Below are positions 10,414-21,356 of a DNA stretch of 64,000 nt, piece after piece. The notes below the pieces were generated by a model. It saw only the letters and a program-made list of their open reading frames with translations. It was not told the origin of the DNA and ran no database searches. The position numbers were made by a program, and so were the translations under genes. The stretch covers positions 24,679,001-24,743,000 of the forward strand of contig OY756966.1 of the NCBI GenBank assembly GCA_963580455.1, written 5' to 3'. The stretch comes from Euonymus europaeus. Lineage: Eukaryota; Streptophyta; Magnoliopsida; Celastrales; Celastraceae. How positions within the stretch are numbered: position 1 is the first letter of the stretch; every line of letters starts with the position of its first letter.

Positions 10414-11765
10414 GCTTCTAGTATTAATTTCATACAAATAATTATTAGATCTAAGCACACAATCATGGCATGAAGAAGGTTAGAAAATCAATACTAACCT
10501 CTATACTATCGAGGTCCAATGTGCAATCCGTCTTGATCAGGAACTCAACACTTGATCACGATCTAGACGCCTTAATCACGAACCACCAATTTAGAGAGCA
10601 ACGAACGGATGACCAAGAATGGCCTACGTTGTTTTCTAGGTATTCCCTTTAATCTCCTTTGGAACGAGCAAAGCAAAACACCAATTGGTAGTGAACCAAA
10701 AGAATCACACACGGTTGCACTTTTTATCAAAAGATCACTTGCGCCACTCCTTAATATATATATATCTCACGTGACAATCTTCAAAGTCACATTAAAAACC
10801 AATAGCAAGTGTTTGTATTTATATACAAATATAAGTCTCAAATTTTATTGGTTTTCTAATCCAAGAGAATTGGAATTAGAAACAACAATAGACATCAATC
10901 ACTTACGTAATCAGCGTCCATGTCTTGGGCCGTCCGCGCTTCAATGCCAAGAAAGCTTTGGGCCTAAGTTGGCCCAAAGTGAAACCCATAGGATCAAGTC
11001 CAATTTTATTGAATCTCTAGGTTTTCCTTTGGCCCAATCTTGAGTTTAATTTTGATTATGTAAAATATTTATTTTACAATCTAAATCAAAATTCTTGAGA
11101 CTTATTAATTTTTCATAAATACACTTATAAGAATTTTGTATATCTCAACAAGAATAATTTTATCTTACGGTTATCATTGAAAAATCAAAACCCAATAAAA
11201 CTTACCAGAAGGAAGTTTTATTATCAGATGTGTATACTAAAACAGTGTTTAATTGCTAGATCCGAAGGAGAGAATAAATTCCAACTTTCGATCCATATCT
11301 CTACTCTCGGTTTGGCTTAGAATCTTTTCCCACCACAAACCTCAAGAGAAGCCCCCAATGACGTCTTATAATGAGGCCAGGCAGTCCCGCGCCACCCACC
11401 GTCCATACATGACAATACAGGTAATTCACCACCAATTCCATATAACATGCGGACATGCCAACTTAGTGTGTAGGAAATTACAGCTATAACATTGGATCAA
11501 GAGCTTTGATCCAATTTCCCTACCTATTGCAACAATAATTTGATCCACTGCAATGAAGAGGTCTAAATTAGAAACATGCAAATCAGAGATCCAGTACATA
11601 ATTCTATGCCAGTATTATTTGTAACATGTCAATACAAATTTTCAGGTGCACATAATCATCATACTTTCAACAGCAATTATGTACAAATAAGTTTCCGTAG
11701 CCTGACTGGAGAGATTATATGGAAGCTATTCACATAACTGACAAACTTAAAACCCATACATGAAT
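10414..11765. other. Gene-free interval, possible LTR-like debris
   Basis: No convincing coding frame. The segment 10600-11250 has the look of a retroelement or non-coding repeat (poly-AT stretches, repeated glycine-tRNA-unlike TTGGGCC motifs at 10925-11035), but I cannot find LTR ends. The last 250 bp before 11766 probably form the 3' UTR of the BSD gene. Confidence 0.4.
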
Positions 11766-14700
11766 TCACATCACATCAACATCAACATCTTTGACGTCAA
11801 GCCAATCATTGGTTTCCTTTTTGTCAGTTTTACGAACACTTACCTGCTCTGACTCTGCATTTTTCATAGAAACAGAGCTCACATTCTTAACTGAGTCAAC
11901 CGAGCTAAGTTGAACCCAATCTCGAGACTCTTTCATTGAAGAATTGGAGCCTGACGCCTCTTTCTTATAACTTGAAGGCACATAGCCATCATCCTCCTCA
12001 AGATCACTAAATGAAACATCCTCCTCGTTTGTGAGGGGCTTCACGGTTCCACTAGCACTGATTATATCTGAATGCTCCTCCAACCAGTCATCCTCAAATT
12101 TCACATCCACATCGCCAGATGAGGAGCCAGATGGGGAATGTTGAATATCCATATGGGTCTTAGGTTCTTGGTCAATGACAGACTTATCAACAACCTGCAT
12201 CTCAGTGCTCTGAACTGGATGCTTCTTTGTTTCAAAATCAACAGCAATAGTAGAAGGTTCTGCTTCAACATCAGAAGTCCTGTATGTCACTGATTCAGCA
12301 TAAGAAGGTACCGAGAGAGACTCTTCAGGCAAAATATCAGTTGTTTCTTTTGTAAGAGAACTTTCATGCCCAGACTCCTCTAGTTTTTGTTTAGCTGCAG
12401 CTCGGATCTGTGAGTTCTGAGACAATGTTGCTCTGGCTTCCACTATCTGCACATTTAACATCATTTGCTATATTAATGCGTATCACCAACATAACTCAGT
12501 GCAAAAGATGATGGGTTGATGAATTTCTTACCAGAGGCTAAGTTAGATCCATCACACTTACCCTCAATAACTTCACTATCATCCAATTGTTCAATTTACC
12601 AATAATCAAACCTCTTTTTTTTTTTTTTTTTTACATACAAATATTCTAACCAAATATGAATCGTAATAATTATTTGAACGCTAAATAATTTAGTTTGAAG
12701 AAAAAATAGACATTTTTTTGAAAGCAGAAGACATTTTGAATTGTAGATGAAGAAAAGCCAAAACCAGGAAAAGAAGGTGCAAGTTATTTGACTGATGATA
12801 GCTTGCAGATGAACATACAAAATCAAGGGTTAAAAAATTCAGCCACAGACAAAATCATCATTGTAGATGAAAACTAGCACAGTAATAACGAAATCCAGCT
12901 GATGGTCTACGTGATTAGTTTAGCAAGGAAATATTAAATAACTCAAACACCCCCTTTTAGATAGTCAGGGGGAGTGACATCACCACAACTTTGTCAAAAC
13001 ATCAATGAACATACAAAATCTAGAATTCAAAAATTCAGCCACAGACAAAATCATCATTGTTGATGAAAACTAGCATACTGATAGGCCCATCACCAAGGTC
13101 TACAAGATAAAAAAGCCTTCAAATCAGAGGACAGGTAGCTGTTGGGGAGTGGGTTGATAGATCACAATCCAAACGCAAACAGAGATGAACACAATAATGA
13201 TAAAAAAAAAGTCTGTCTGTATTATTTGATTCAAGGATGAAGGCAAAATATAGAGAAAGCAAACCCTAGCAATTCGAGCAGCTAGGAACCTCCACAAAGA
13301 CACAGTCCACTACAAAAGATCACCAAAACCTCTCCCACTACCCTGCTATAACACACTCACAAACAGACAAACAAGTCCACTACAAAAGATGACACCAGGA
13401 CTCATCCCGGCTGTCCACTCTTGTCTCACCTACATATTTCTTACCCTTCCCTTTTCTCATATATTTTCTAGTGATGACTCTATCATGGGTCACTTGTCAC
13501 TATGGCAGTGGTGGTTTGTCAGTGCTCTGTGTCTGCTATTCTCTGTATTACGCGTCATGGGTGTCATGAGAAAATCAGTCTGGTATTAGTTGATTCTGTG
13601 GAGGTGCCTAGCCCCTCGAAGTGCTAGGGTGTCTCTCATATTTGTATTTCTTCGATTACCGATTACCGATTACCGATTACCGATTTCCAATTTCATTGTT
13701 TATTGTGTTCATTGATGTTGTGAGGGTTCTTATACCTTATCACATACTAATAACGGAGAACAGCTGATTCACTACATGTCCAGTTTAGCAAGGGCATAGT
13801 AAATGACTCACTCTAAAACACCCGTTTTAGATAGTCAAGGGGAAGGGAAAATATTCTGGAATTTTTTCAAGCCTTAGAGTGACATCACCAAAACTTTGCG
13901 GAAACATCAATGGTGGTCCCGGTAAGCATGTCTGGTGCATTTTTTTAATTCACTTGAAACTACTTTCAATTCTCTAAAGTTAACTTCCTATAGAACCTGG
14001 GTTGGTCAAACAGCTACAATATACAATATTTTAAAACCACGAAGAAGAAGAGGAGGAGAGAGGGTTGTATAAAACAACTTACTTCAAGAGTTGACAAAAG
14101 CTCAGCATCATCCTCGTTCAGTCTAGGGTGCAAAAGAATAAAGTAAATCTTCCAGAAGAGACTCTCACTCATATATCCTGGACAAATTTCAATCCTAAGA
14201 GCAGCCAATCTTGGTGCAAGACGTTCAACAGTCAAAGCATGCTCTTGTTGAGCATCAGACATGTCAAAATCTGAAAATCAAAAAAATGAGAAGACTACTC
14301 AGGCTCCGTTTGTTTGACGAAAAACAAGCATTTCATGGAAAAGGAAAAACATATCATGTAAAAATAACTAATTTCTAGTGTTTGGACAAAAAAATTACTA
14401 ATATTTTCCATTGTTTGTTTGTTTGGAATTAAAAATTTGAAATACAACACTTTTTATTATGTTGACCAACAAATGTGTGTATGTTCCGTGTGAATATACA
14501 TGAATTCATATTCATATATATATAATATTGACAGTAATCAAAATTCTTTAGAACAAATCATTTTTTATTGTTAAAGGTCTTTTATTATGTGTATACATAC
14601 ATATGTATATGTATATATATAATACGTATATGTTTATATTTACGCGAAACACAATCTAAATTAATTTGATTAAAGTATTACGAGTCATAAATGTGCATTG

Positions 14701-16266
14701 GGTTAAAAATATGTGACTCAATATGTTCACATCCATACTCATAGTTTTGGGGAAAACAACATCCCAAAGTTGAGAAGGGAAGTTGTTTTCCATGTTTAAA
14801 GTCTTAAAATTAAGTTTATTATATAGCATTTTCAATTTACTATTTTTATTTTCCATCCCCAAACACCATAAAGTGAGGAAAATATTTTTTAAAAATTGAT
14901 TTTCCATCAAACAAACGGAGCATCAGTTACTAGCCTGATGCATGAAATATGTGCATAAAAATCTAAGCATCATACTAAGCAATAATAGCATCATACTTTG
15001 AGAGTAGTAAAACAACACAACACTGCACATCACTTAGAAAGTAAAATAAACAACAAGAAAAGAGACCTTATATCTAATAGTAGTCACAAGGAGGAAGATC
15101 AATGTTCAATCAGAATTGGATTCAATTTAACTTCAATGGCAATGAAGTTCAGCTTTCAGCTCATACTGCAAAAATTGCTGCTCACAGACTCAGATTTAAT
15201 GCAGAAACTGAAGATTCAGTTTACAATGGAAAGACAAACTTCCTTGCAGTTGTAGCGCTATCTTTAACAGTAGGAATTCTGATACTTAGCTGTTCAGAGA
15301 TCTTCCAAAAAGTAAAATAATATAGAGACTTGTAATCTATATTCTTTTTTCCATCTTGATTTTGAAACTATTTCCCAGAACAATGTCCTAAGATCGCTTT
15401 CGTTGTTCCCTAATAATGAGCATATATTAACACTGTGTGTATAATGTCAATCCTCATTTGCACAAAAAAATAGCAGAAAGCATATATCTTATTATGAATA
15501 AGAATCGCTTTCAAGTTCCAACCTTTCCAATTAGACTGATAAAACCCGAACACAGAAAGCATATATCTTATTATGAATAAGAATCGACCAAACACAGAAT
15601 GTGAATTTAGAGAACATTGGAATTGCAAGCTACGTCCTAAATTTGAAAGAACATACCGTCAAAATCTTCATCGTCAGGGACCGGAAAATCCAGCCAAATC
15701 TCTGGATGCATCGTGATATTTCTCACAAAAGCCACCACTTCTTCGTTCACCCCTACAGCAGTGCCTACTAAATCCTCACCATGGAGCTCTCTCTCGGCGG
15801 CAAATCGAAGCAAATTAGAGGCTATCTTCGTGATCTCCGATAGAGTGATATTATTCGAAAGCTTCGAAATCCCGCTCCTGAATTTCCCGCCGACCTCGGT
15901 GAAATCGCTGCGAATTCTCTCCATCAACGCCTCATCGTATGCCTTCTCCGGATCGGACTGTGATTGTCTCCCTTCAATGTCAGGTTCACGATCGAATGTA
16001 TCAGCAGCAGGAGGCGCAAGGAAGGAGGCCACGCCCCATAATTGTCGGGTCAGCGTTTTAGAGAACTCCGAAAGGTCTTCCTTGACGCCGCGCGGAGTTG
16101 AGGTAGACGACGGCGTAGATGCCGATGAATACGAATTGATTGAAGTATTCGGATTGGACTCTGACCTTGAATTCGGAGCATTGTTGTTGACTATGTCGTG
16201 GTCGTGTTCGTCATCATTGTCGTTGATCTTGAGTGAGTTCGCGATGGACCTTGCTAGCCAAGACAT
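11766..16266 (-). CDS. BSD-domain protein, 492 aa, three exons
   Basis: Exons (minus strand): 16266-15657, 14270-14083, 12446-11766. All introns are GT-AG and phases join to 1479 nt. The ATG at 16266 starts MSWLARSIANSLK. Residues 1-203 carry a Ser/Asp/Asn-rich low-complexity stretch and then LTRQLWGVASFLAPP. The region around 203-266 (the whole of exon 2) is the BSD domain: FDMSDAQQEHALTVERLAP and SESLFWKIYFILLHPRL contain the conserved Phe-Trp pair. Exon 3 gives a long acidic, Ser-rich tail ending DVKDVDVDVM. BSD domains occur in TFIIH p62, synapse-associated proteins and DOS2-like proteins. The function of this plant branch is not established, so none is assigned. Introns are 1.4 and 1.6 kb and hold a MITE and a TSD-flanked insertion. 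It is divergent from the EngB-type gene and probably shares its promoter region. Confidence 0.9.
13079..13742. mobile_element. 664-bp inverted-repeat element (LTR-like ends), TSD CATAC
   Basis: The element starts TGATAGGCCC and ends CCTTATCA. It is flanked by CATAC at 13074-13078 and again at 13743-13747, and the flanks join to restore the duplicated intron sequence. Inside, 13263-13297 (accctagcaattcgagca, gctaggaacctccaca) is matched inversely by about 13600-13634 with four mismatches over 34 nt. The atgaacacaataa motif near 13183 also recurs inversely near 13708. A CGATTAC microsatellite (13653-13686) lies in the right arm. TG...CA ends and a 5-bp duplication suggest an LTR-derived insertion; the inverted arms suggest a palindromic arrangement. 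No coding content. Confidence 0.65.
13653..13686. repeat. CGATTAC microsatellite
   Basis: About five perfect copies of the 7-bp unit cgattac, ending in cgattt. Confidence 0.9.
14303..14921. mobile_element. MITE (hAT-like) in BSD intron 1
   Basis: Terminal inverted repeats gctccgtttgtttga at 14303 and tcaaacaaacggagc ending at 14921, spanning 619 bp. The subterminal arms are also complementary (gaaaaac / gattttcca; catggaaaa / tttccat). The interior is AT-rich with ATATGT repeats and no gene. GCTCCGTTTG-type ends are common in hAT-like MITEs. The flanking 8-bp duplication is not clear (tcag on both sides). Confidence 0.7.
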
Positions 16267-16660
16267 GTCTGCTTCTGATTCTCTGACTCGCGGAGTTGAT
16301 GATGAGCTTCAGCCTTCAAGATTCAAGAGCTCCTGATACGACTTCGTTTCAGTAAACTGGGCTTTCGGCTCTCTCTCTTTTTTCTTTCCTTTTTTTCTAT
16401 TTACATCGAAATAAATTGTCCAGCCCAAGAACAGGCCCACGTAGGTAAATGACTTTCCACTTCTCCAGTTTTTGACTTCTCCTGGGCGGAAACGCACAGC
16501 CACGCAAACTCCGAATCAACAGAACTCTCGGCCCCCATACGATTCTCTCCTCTGCCCCCTTCAAACACTTGCCTATCGTCGAGTTGCCGGAACCGATCCT
16601 GCCATCACCGTCGACGTCGCCCTCGTTGTTCCTCCTTCGGCCGTCGTTCGACCGTCTTGA
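16267..16660. promoter_or_regulatory. Putative shared promoter and leader region of the divergent BSD and EngB-type genes
   Basis: The BSD start codon is at 16266 (minus). The first EngB-type transcript leader appears to begin somewhere before a splice donor candidate (GTACGG at about 16670), whose acceptor fits at 17351-17352 (cgctcag), just before the coding exon. The interval is CT-rich on the minus side and GC-richer than the surroundings. I cannot place TATA boxes or start sites with certainty. The short frames here look like 5' UTR. Confidence 0.4.
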
Positions 16661-17418
16661 GAGACTAACGGTACGGTCACTGATATTTACTGTATATATT
16701 AATCTGTGGTTTGTTGCTGGAATTTCGATTTTATAGGAATGAATTTTAGATTTTTATTCCCTTATATGTTTCAATTTCAGGAAAAAAAAGAGTGTTTTAG
16801 ATTTTTATTACCTTAATGTTTTTGTTTTTATGAACTGAAAATTAATTTCCTCGTAGCATGCTGGGTTAAATAGTGTAAAATTGGCACCAACATGACGAGG
16901 ATGTGGAATAGTTGAATACAGAGCATCTTGAGGCTTTTAATTCACCAAATGCTATAGTGTTCCTTGTTCATATGCACCGAATCACACATGCATATCTAGA
17001 GGCTCTGTATGCCATTTCAAGCAAGCAGAAAATCACAGAGGCATATCTACAAAAGGTTCATACAGTGTATTTATCAATACAGAGCTTTCATGGTTGTGAT
17101 GGAGATACAGACAGAGAGAGAATTGGATGTCTTTTGGAGGGTTTTTGTGTTAACAAAATTATAAAATAATAGAAAAAGCGAAAAATTATTATTTTAATAA
17201 AGTAGAGTATATGATGGGTATATGATATTGCATAGAAATATCATCAGTTAATTCTTTTCGGTCTTGTTCATTTGTTTTTGTTGTTGCATGACTAGATTGC
17301 TGGTTTTACCGATGTTTGACTGCTAACCCATTCTGTTTTCCTGGTCGCTCAGCAGACACATTTCAAGACATTGATTCTAAGGTCTTTGCAGCCAGACCGT
17401 AGGTTTTCCAACCCAGCA
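16661..17418 (+). other. 5' UTR and probable 5' UTR intron of the EngB-type gene
   Basis: Contains no convincing coding frame; an 85-codon frame at 16912-17169 has no recognisable features. A donor near 16670 and a polypyrimidine acceptor ending at 17352 suggest a leader intron of about 680 bp. This needs transcript evidence. Confidence 0.4.
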
Positions 17419-19745
17419 ATGTTTCTTCAAACCCACCGTATATTGACTCTTCAGTGGAACTCCCTCTTATTGCCGCCTACATTTCTATCTTCAAACCCTC
17501 TCTCATCTATCCTCTCTTTGAAATTTCATCGCTCCTACTTGACCCACAAACACGCCACCATGATCTCATGCCCAAGCTACAGTGCGCTAGCTTCAAATAT
17601 CCAGAAGATGTCAATTTCCAATGCCACCCAGTTTGTGTGTAAAATGTTATTTGTGCCTCCTGGAGTGGACCCTGGTGAGGTGACTGAGGATATGGTCGTA
17701 CCTGGGTCTAACATTGTGATAGGACCCTATGCAGGTCATTCCCAGATAAAGGAGGTGGAGTTCGTGAAAAGCAGTGGACGGGCCAAGGACTGCCCCAAAG
17801 ATAGTCGGCCTGAGTTTGCCATTCTGGGTCGGTCCAATGTTGGCAAGTCCTCGCTTATTAACGCTTTGGTTCGCAAGAAGGAGGTCGCACTGACATCTAA
17901 AAAACCAGGTACAGTATTATTTATTTCATCTCGGTTGCTTGTTTTCTGTGATTGCAACCAGCTTTTTGCAGTCAATAAATACTGAGTATTTATGCTAAAT
18001 GGTTTTTTTTTTCAGTTGTTAATGATGGGTAGGCAATTCTTTTCAGGAAAAACTCAGCTTATAAATCATTTCTTGGTGAACAAAAATTGGTACCTTGTTG
18101 ATTTGCCTGGCTATGGGTAAGCTTTCCATTCCTTTACTTATCTTCTCATCATTTCTTGAAGACATTAAATATTTGAGCTTCACCTTGATGCTGCCCGAAA
18201 TGATTTGTAGTTTATTAGCATCATGCTTAAGGCATAAAATAAAGAAATTCTTGATTTTTTTTCTGGACTTTCTATTGTACCTATGTATTGTAAATGGGTT
18301 CGTGGCTACATACTCCATTTTCCAGATGCCAAACACAGATCATTTAGTAACCAGTTAATTGAGAGGAATACAAGATACTGTTCACATACATCTAATGAAG
18401 CAATCGCCTATTATGGTATGGATAAGTTCGTAAAACATCAATCAGATTGTAAGTCATCCATTTGGTTCTTATTTTGTGGATCGTAAGATGACCATTGGAT
18501 TTTACCTTGCTGTATCAAACAATTGCATCTTTTATTGTAGTGATGTAGAACATCAGTAGGAATAATTTTCTTGAGGACTTCTTGGCCTTATATTTTGTAG
18601 TTTTAAGAATATAAGATGTCTACAAATTTATCTAAAGATAGAAAAGGTCAGTGTACAGCGGTGGAATAAAACTGACTCTAATGTGAGAGTCACATGGAAA
18701 GTTTAATTAAAACTAGCTCGAAAATGATCTAATTTAAGGAAACATGGAATAAGAGTTGAGCCTAGCTAGAAAAGATTCAATAAATTATCAAATAAAGCAG
18801 AACCATAATTTTCCATGATTTTATACTTCGGGTTTTCTTTCTCTGTTTGTTGTCTGCATCATGTAGTAGGAATTGTGTTTGGTACATCCAACACATTTGT
18901 TTATGGTGGAGTGAAGGTGACAAAGTAGATGATGCTCTAATCTCTATATATTTGTTTATGGAGGGGTGACTGGAGTCAATTATAAATATATGCATTAAGT
19001 TTCCATTGCTTGTGAAGTTGCTGACAGTTTCCTGGGCTTGCTGACTGGCTTCTCCAGCCTTCTTCAGTAATCTCTGATGTTGCCTGAACTTGATAGGTTA
19101 GAAGTTGACGCCATAGGGGCTGGGACTAATTCCAATAAGCCCAGGTTTTTATAATAGAGAAGAATCAGGCAGATAAAATTGATGAACTAAATATGTTTTC
19201 CAACTTCCAAGTCTATTTATTATCAATACATGGCAATTTATGGTGTTCATTTTGTTTACAGCTTTGCTAAAGCCCCAGACTCTGCACGTATGGATTGGTC
19301 CTTGTTCACAAAAGGGTACTTTTTAAATAGAAATACTCTGGTGGCCGTCCTACTACTTATAGATGCAAGTGTTCCCCCTCAAAAGATTGATCTTGATTGT
19401 GCTAATTGGCTTGGACGAAATGATGTACTACAACCATCTCTACACTTAAACTTAACTTGATATCCTCTCTCTTGTTTTTACTGGTAGAAGGCTAAACTTG
19501 GTCCTTCGTCATTTTTGTTGGATCGTTGTGCTTTTCAGATACCAATGACTTTCGTTTTCACAAAATGTGATAAAATGAAAGGGGCAAAGGGAACAAGACC
19601 GGATGAGAATATCAGGAACTTTCAAGCGTTGTTAGGGCACTACCGTGTTCATCCCCCGTGGATTATGACCAGCAGTGTAACAGGTTTGGGCAGAGATGAT
19701 CTTCTTCTACATATGTCACAACTGAGGAACTACTGGGATCAATAA
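17419..19745 (+). CDS. EMB2001: EngB/YsxC-type organellar GTPase, 309 aa, four exons
   Basis: Exons 17419-17908, 18047-18116, 19262-19424, 19539-19745; GT-AG introns; the frame is continuous for 930 nt. The first ATG (MFLQTHRI) is used; an upstream in-frame TTG at 17371 is not a credible start. Residues 1-75 are Ser/Leu/basic-rich, as in a plastid transit peptide. The GTPase core has G1 GRSNVGKSS, a switch segment [16 protein letters not shown]3 DLPGYG (interrupted by intron 2), G4 TKCDK and G5 SSVTG. Family length is about 300 aa in Arabidopsis. Bacterial EngB/YsxC assists assembly of the large ribosomal subunit; the Arabidopsis homologue EMB2001 is needed for embryo development. By inference this one acts in plastid (or mitochondrial) ribosome assembly. 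It is divergent from the BSD gene; a retrotransposon composite begins 285 bp after its stop. Confidence 0.9.
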
Positions 19746-20025
19746 TAACTTAGAAAACTGCTAATAAGATGTTGCTCGGTGAATTGGAAAACCAGTACTT
19801 TTCGAACTGGGTTGTCCTTTTTCTTCTTCTTTCCTTTTTTTTTTAGGTTTTTGTTTGAAGATATGAGCTCATGTTAGCAGTTCTCCATGATATTATAAGT
19901 GTTGGAATGCAATTTGGTTTTTGGTGGGATGTAGAGTTATTGTACACAGGTGAAAAATAGTTGTCTGAAGACTTGTCGTTCACTATGCTCATCCATTTCT
20001 TTGCGTTATAGAAAGGGAGTTGTTG
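19746..20025 (+). other. 3' flank of the EngB-type gene
   Basis: AT-rich, no coding frame. Probably 3' UTR and terminator region, lying directly against the retroelement block. Confidence 0.45.
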
Positions 20026-20030
20026 ATGCC

Positions 20031-20586
20031 TGATGGAAACTTGATTCCTTGAGTTCGTTTTGCAAAACTGGAATTGAATATTTGATCTAAACTCGAGTAA
20101 AGATCTGATATTAAAATTTGATAGGAAACTCTCAGTTGTTGAGATAGAAATCTTGTTTTGTTATTTCATTGTTTTTTTATCATTACAAAGTAGGGCTTGA
20201 CTCTTATATAGCCATAAGCATCTACCAATTAAAAGACAATTAAAATTTAATAGTAATTCATAGTCTAAGCCTTGATTTATTGCATAAGAAAAGACGAGCA
20301 ATTGCAGCATTAAACTCCATTTGTCTGCATTCCATCTTCATAGTTGTCGGCTCCATCTTTGACATCTGTAACATGCAAGGCTACCCGCTCCATTCCATCT
20401 TCATAATAGCTAGGCCTAATGACCCCAAAACCAATAAATGCATATTAAAATAAGAATTCCTCAATTATCTCCATAACAGCAGTTGATGTCGATATTGGGT
20501 GCGCATCATTCCCATAAATATATTAAAATAAAACTTCCTCAATTATCTCCGTAACAACAATTGATGTCGATATTAGATGCGCATCA
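20031..20586 (-). mobile_element. Gypsy LTR-1
   Basis: On the minus strand it begins TGATGCGCATCTAATATCG, just after a polypurine-like CAATAGGATGGGAA stretch, and ends CAAGGAATCAAGTTTCCATCA. TG...CA ends, 556 bp. It includes a 78-bp tandem duplication at its U3 end (gcgcatcattccca repeated at about 20500 and 20578). It matches LTR-3 closely and LTR-2 less well. Confidence 0.75.
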
Positions 20587-20860
20587 TTCCCATCCTATTG
20601 AGGAAAATCCTTGTCCTCAAGGATTGTTGCCCGACACCATCAACCATCATCTCAAGTTATGTACACGAGAGATGGTTCTTTGATGTACAAACAATTAGGT
20701 AAAGGAGGTTCATCTATTATGTAGATTGTTGATGATCGACAAGCAAGTTTGGCAATTGGAGAATTAAATTTTTTAAAATTTTTGATGGTACTAATTTGTT
20801 GGCTGCAAACCCTACTAGACAGGCCAGTGGTGGATTCGGGAAAGAATGATAAAGCTAAAA
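20587..20860 (-). pseudogene. Gypsy internal 3' end (polypurine region)
   Basis: The stretch next to LTR-1 reads on the minus strand as a decayed pol terminus (NNP-like residues, then CAACAATCCTTGAGGACAAGG) followed by the polypurine tract. It is interrupted at 20861 by the LINE target duplication. Too short and damaged to give domains. Confidence 0.45.
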
Positions 20861-21356
20861 GGATATAACCATCTTTTTTTTGATAAAAGAGGACGGTACA
20901 TCGTTAATTTTATTTATAGCCTCACTTATGGCGAAGGAATACCGAGATTACAAAAAGAGAAAGACAACTTTAAAAACAAGAAACAATAAAAAACAAGAAA
21001 CAAAACAAGGCCAAAAGAAACCTGCACACTAAACATGATCAAACCTAGAACATAAACGACACAAAGAGAACTTGCACCTGCACAAAGAAACTGCAAAAAA
21101 TCTGCAAGAGTTGCCACAACATTCCAGCAAATAGCACCAATTCACAGAACAAAAAGCAGCACACCAGGCCCAAAACAGCACCATAAAACCAAAAACAACT
21201 GAAAACTGAGCCTAAGGATCGAAAAATTGCATTTTAGCCATCCAAAAGTACCCAGAAATCTGATGCACTGAAGACAAAATTATCTTGAACTGCCCAGAAA
21301 ACTCCAAACCACAACAACACCCTCCACACACAAGCAAAACAGCCTCCTAAAAACAC

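Larger units (their letters stand above)
12811..13912. repeat. Tandem duplication of about 200 bp in BSD intron 2, split by an insertion
   Basis: Copy 1 is 12811-13008. Copy 2 begins 13009 (aacatacaaaatctagaatt) and continues to 13078, then resumes at about 13748 (taataacggagaacagctga) and runs to about 13912. Shared marks include ttcagccacagacaaaatca, cttttagatagtca and agtgacatcacca. The element at 13079-13742 interrupts copy 2, so the duplication is older than that insertion. Confidence 0.75.

Noticed and set aside
15713..16336. 207-codon plus-strand frame
   Set aside because: It is the complement of BSD exon 1, which has GT-AG joins and a recognisable domain.
16912..17169. 85-codon plus frame before the GTPase
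   Set aside because: Lies in the probable 5' UTR intron and matches nothing known to me.
17371..17418. Upstream extension of the EngB-type GTPase start
   Set aside because: The upstream in-frame codon is TTG; the first ATG is at 17419 and gives a plausible transit peptide.
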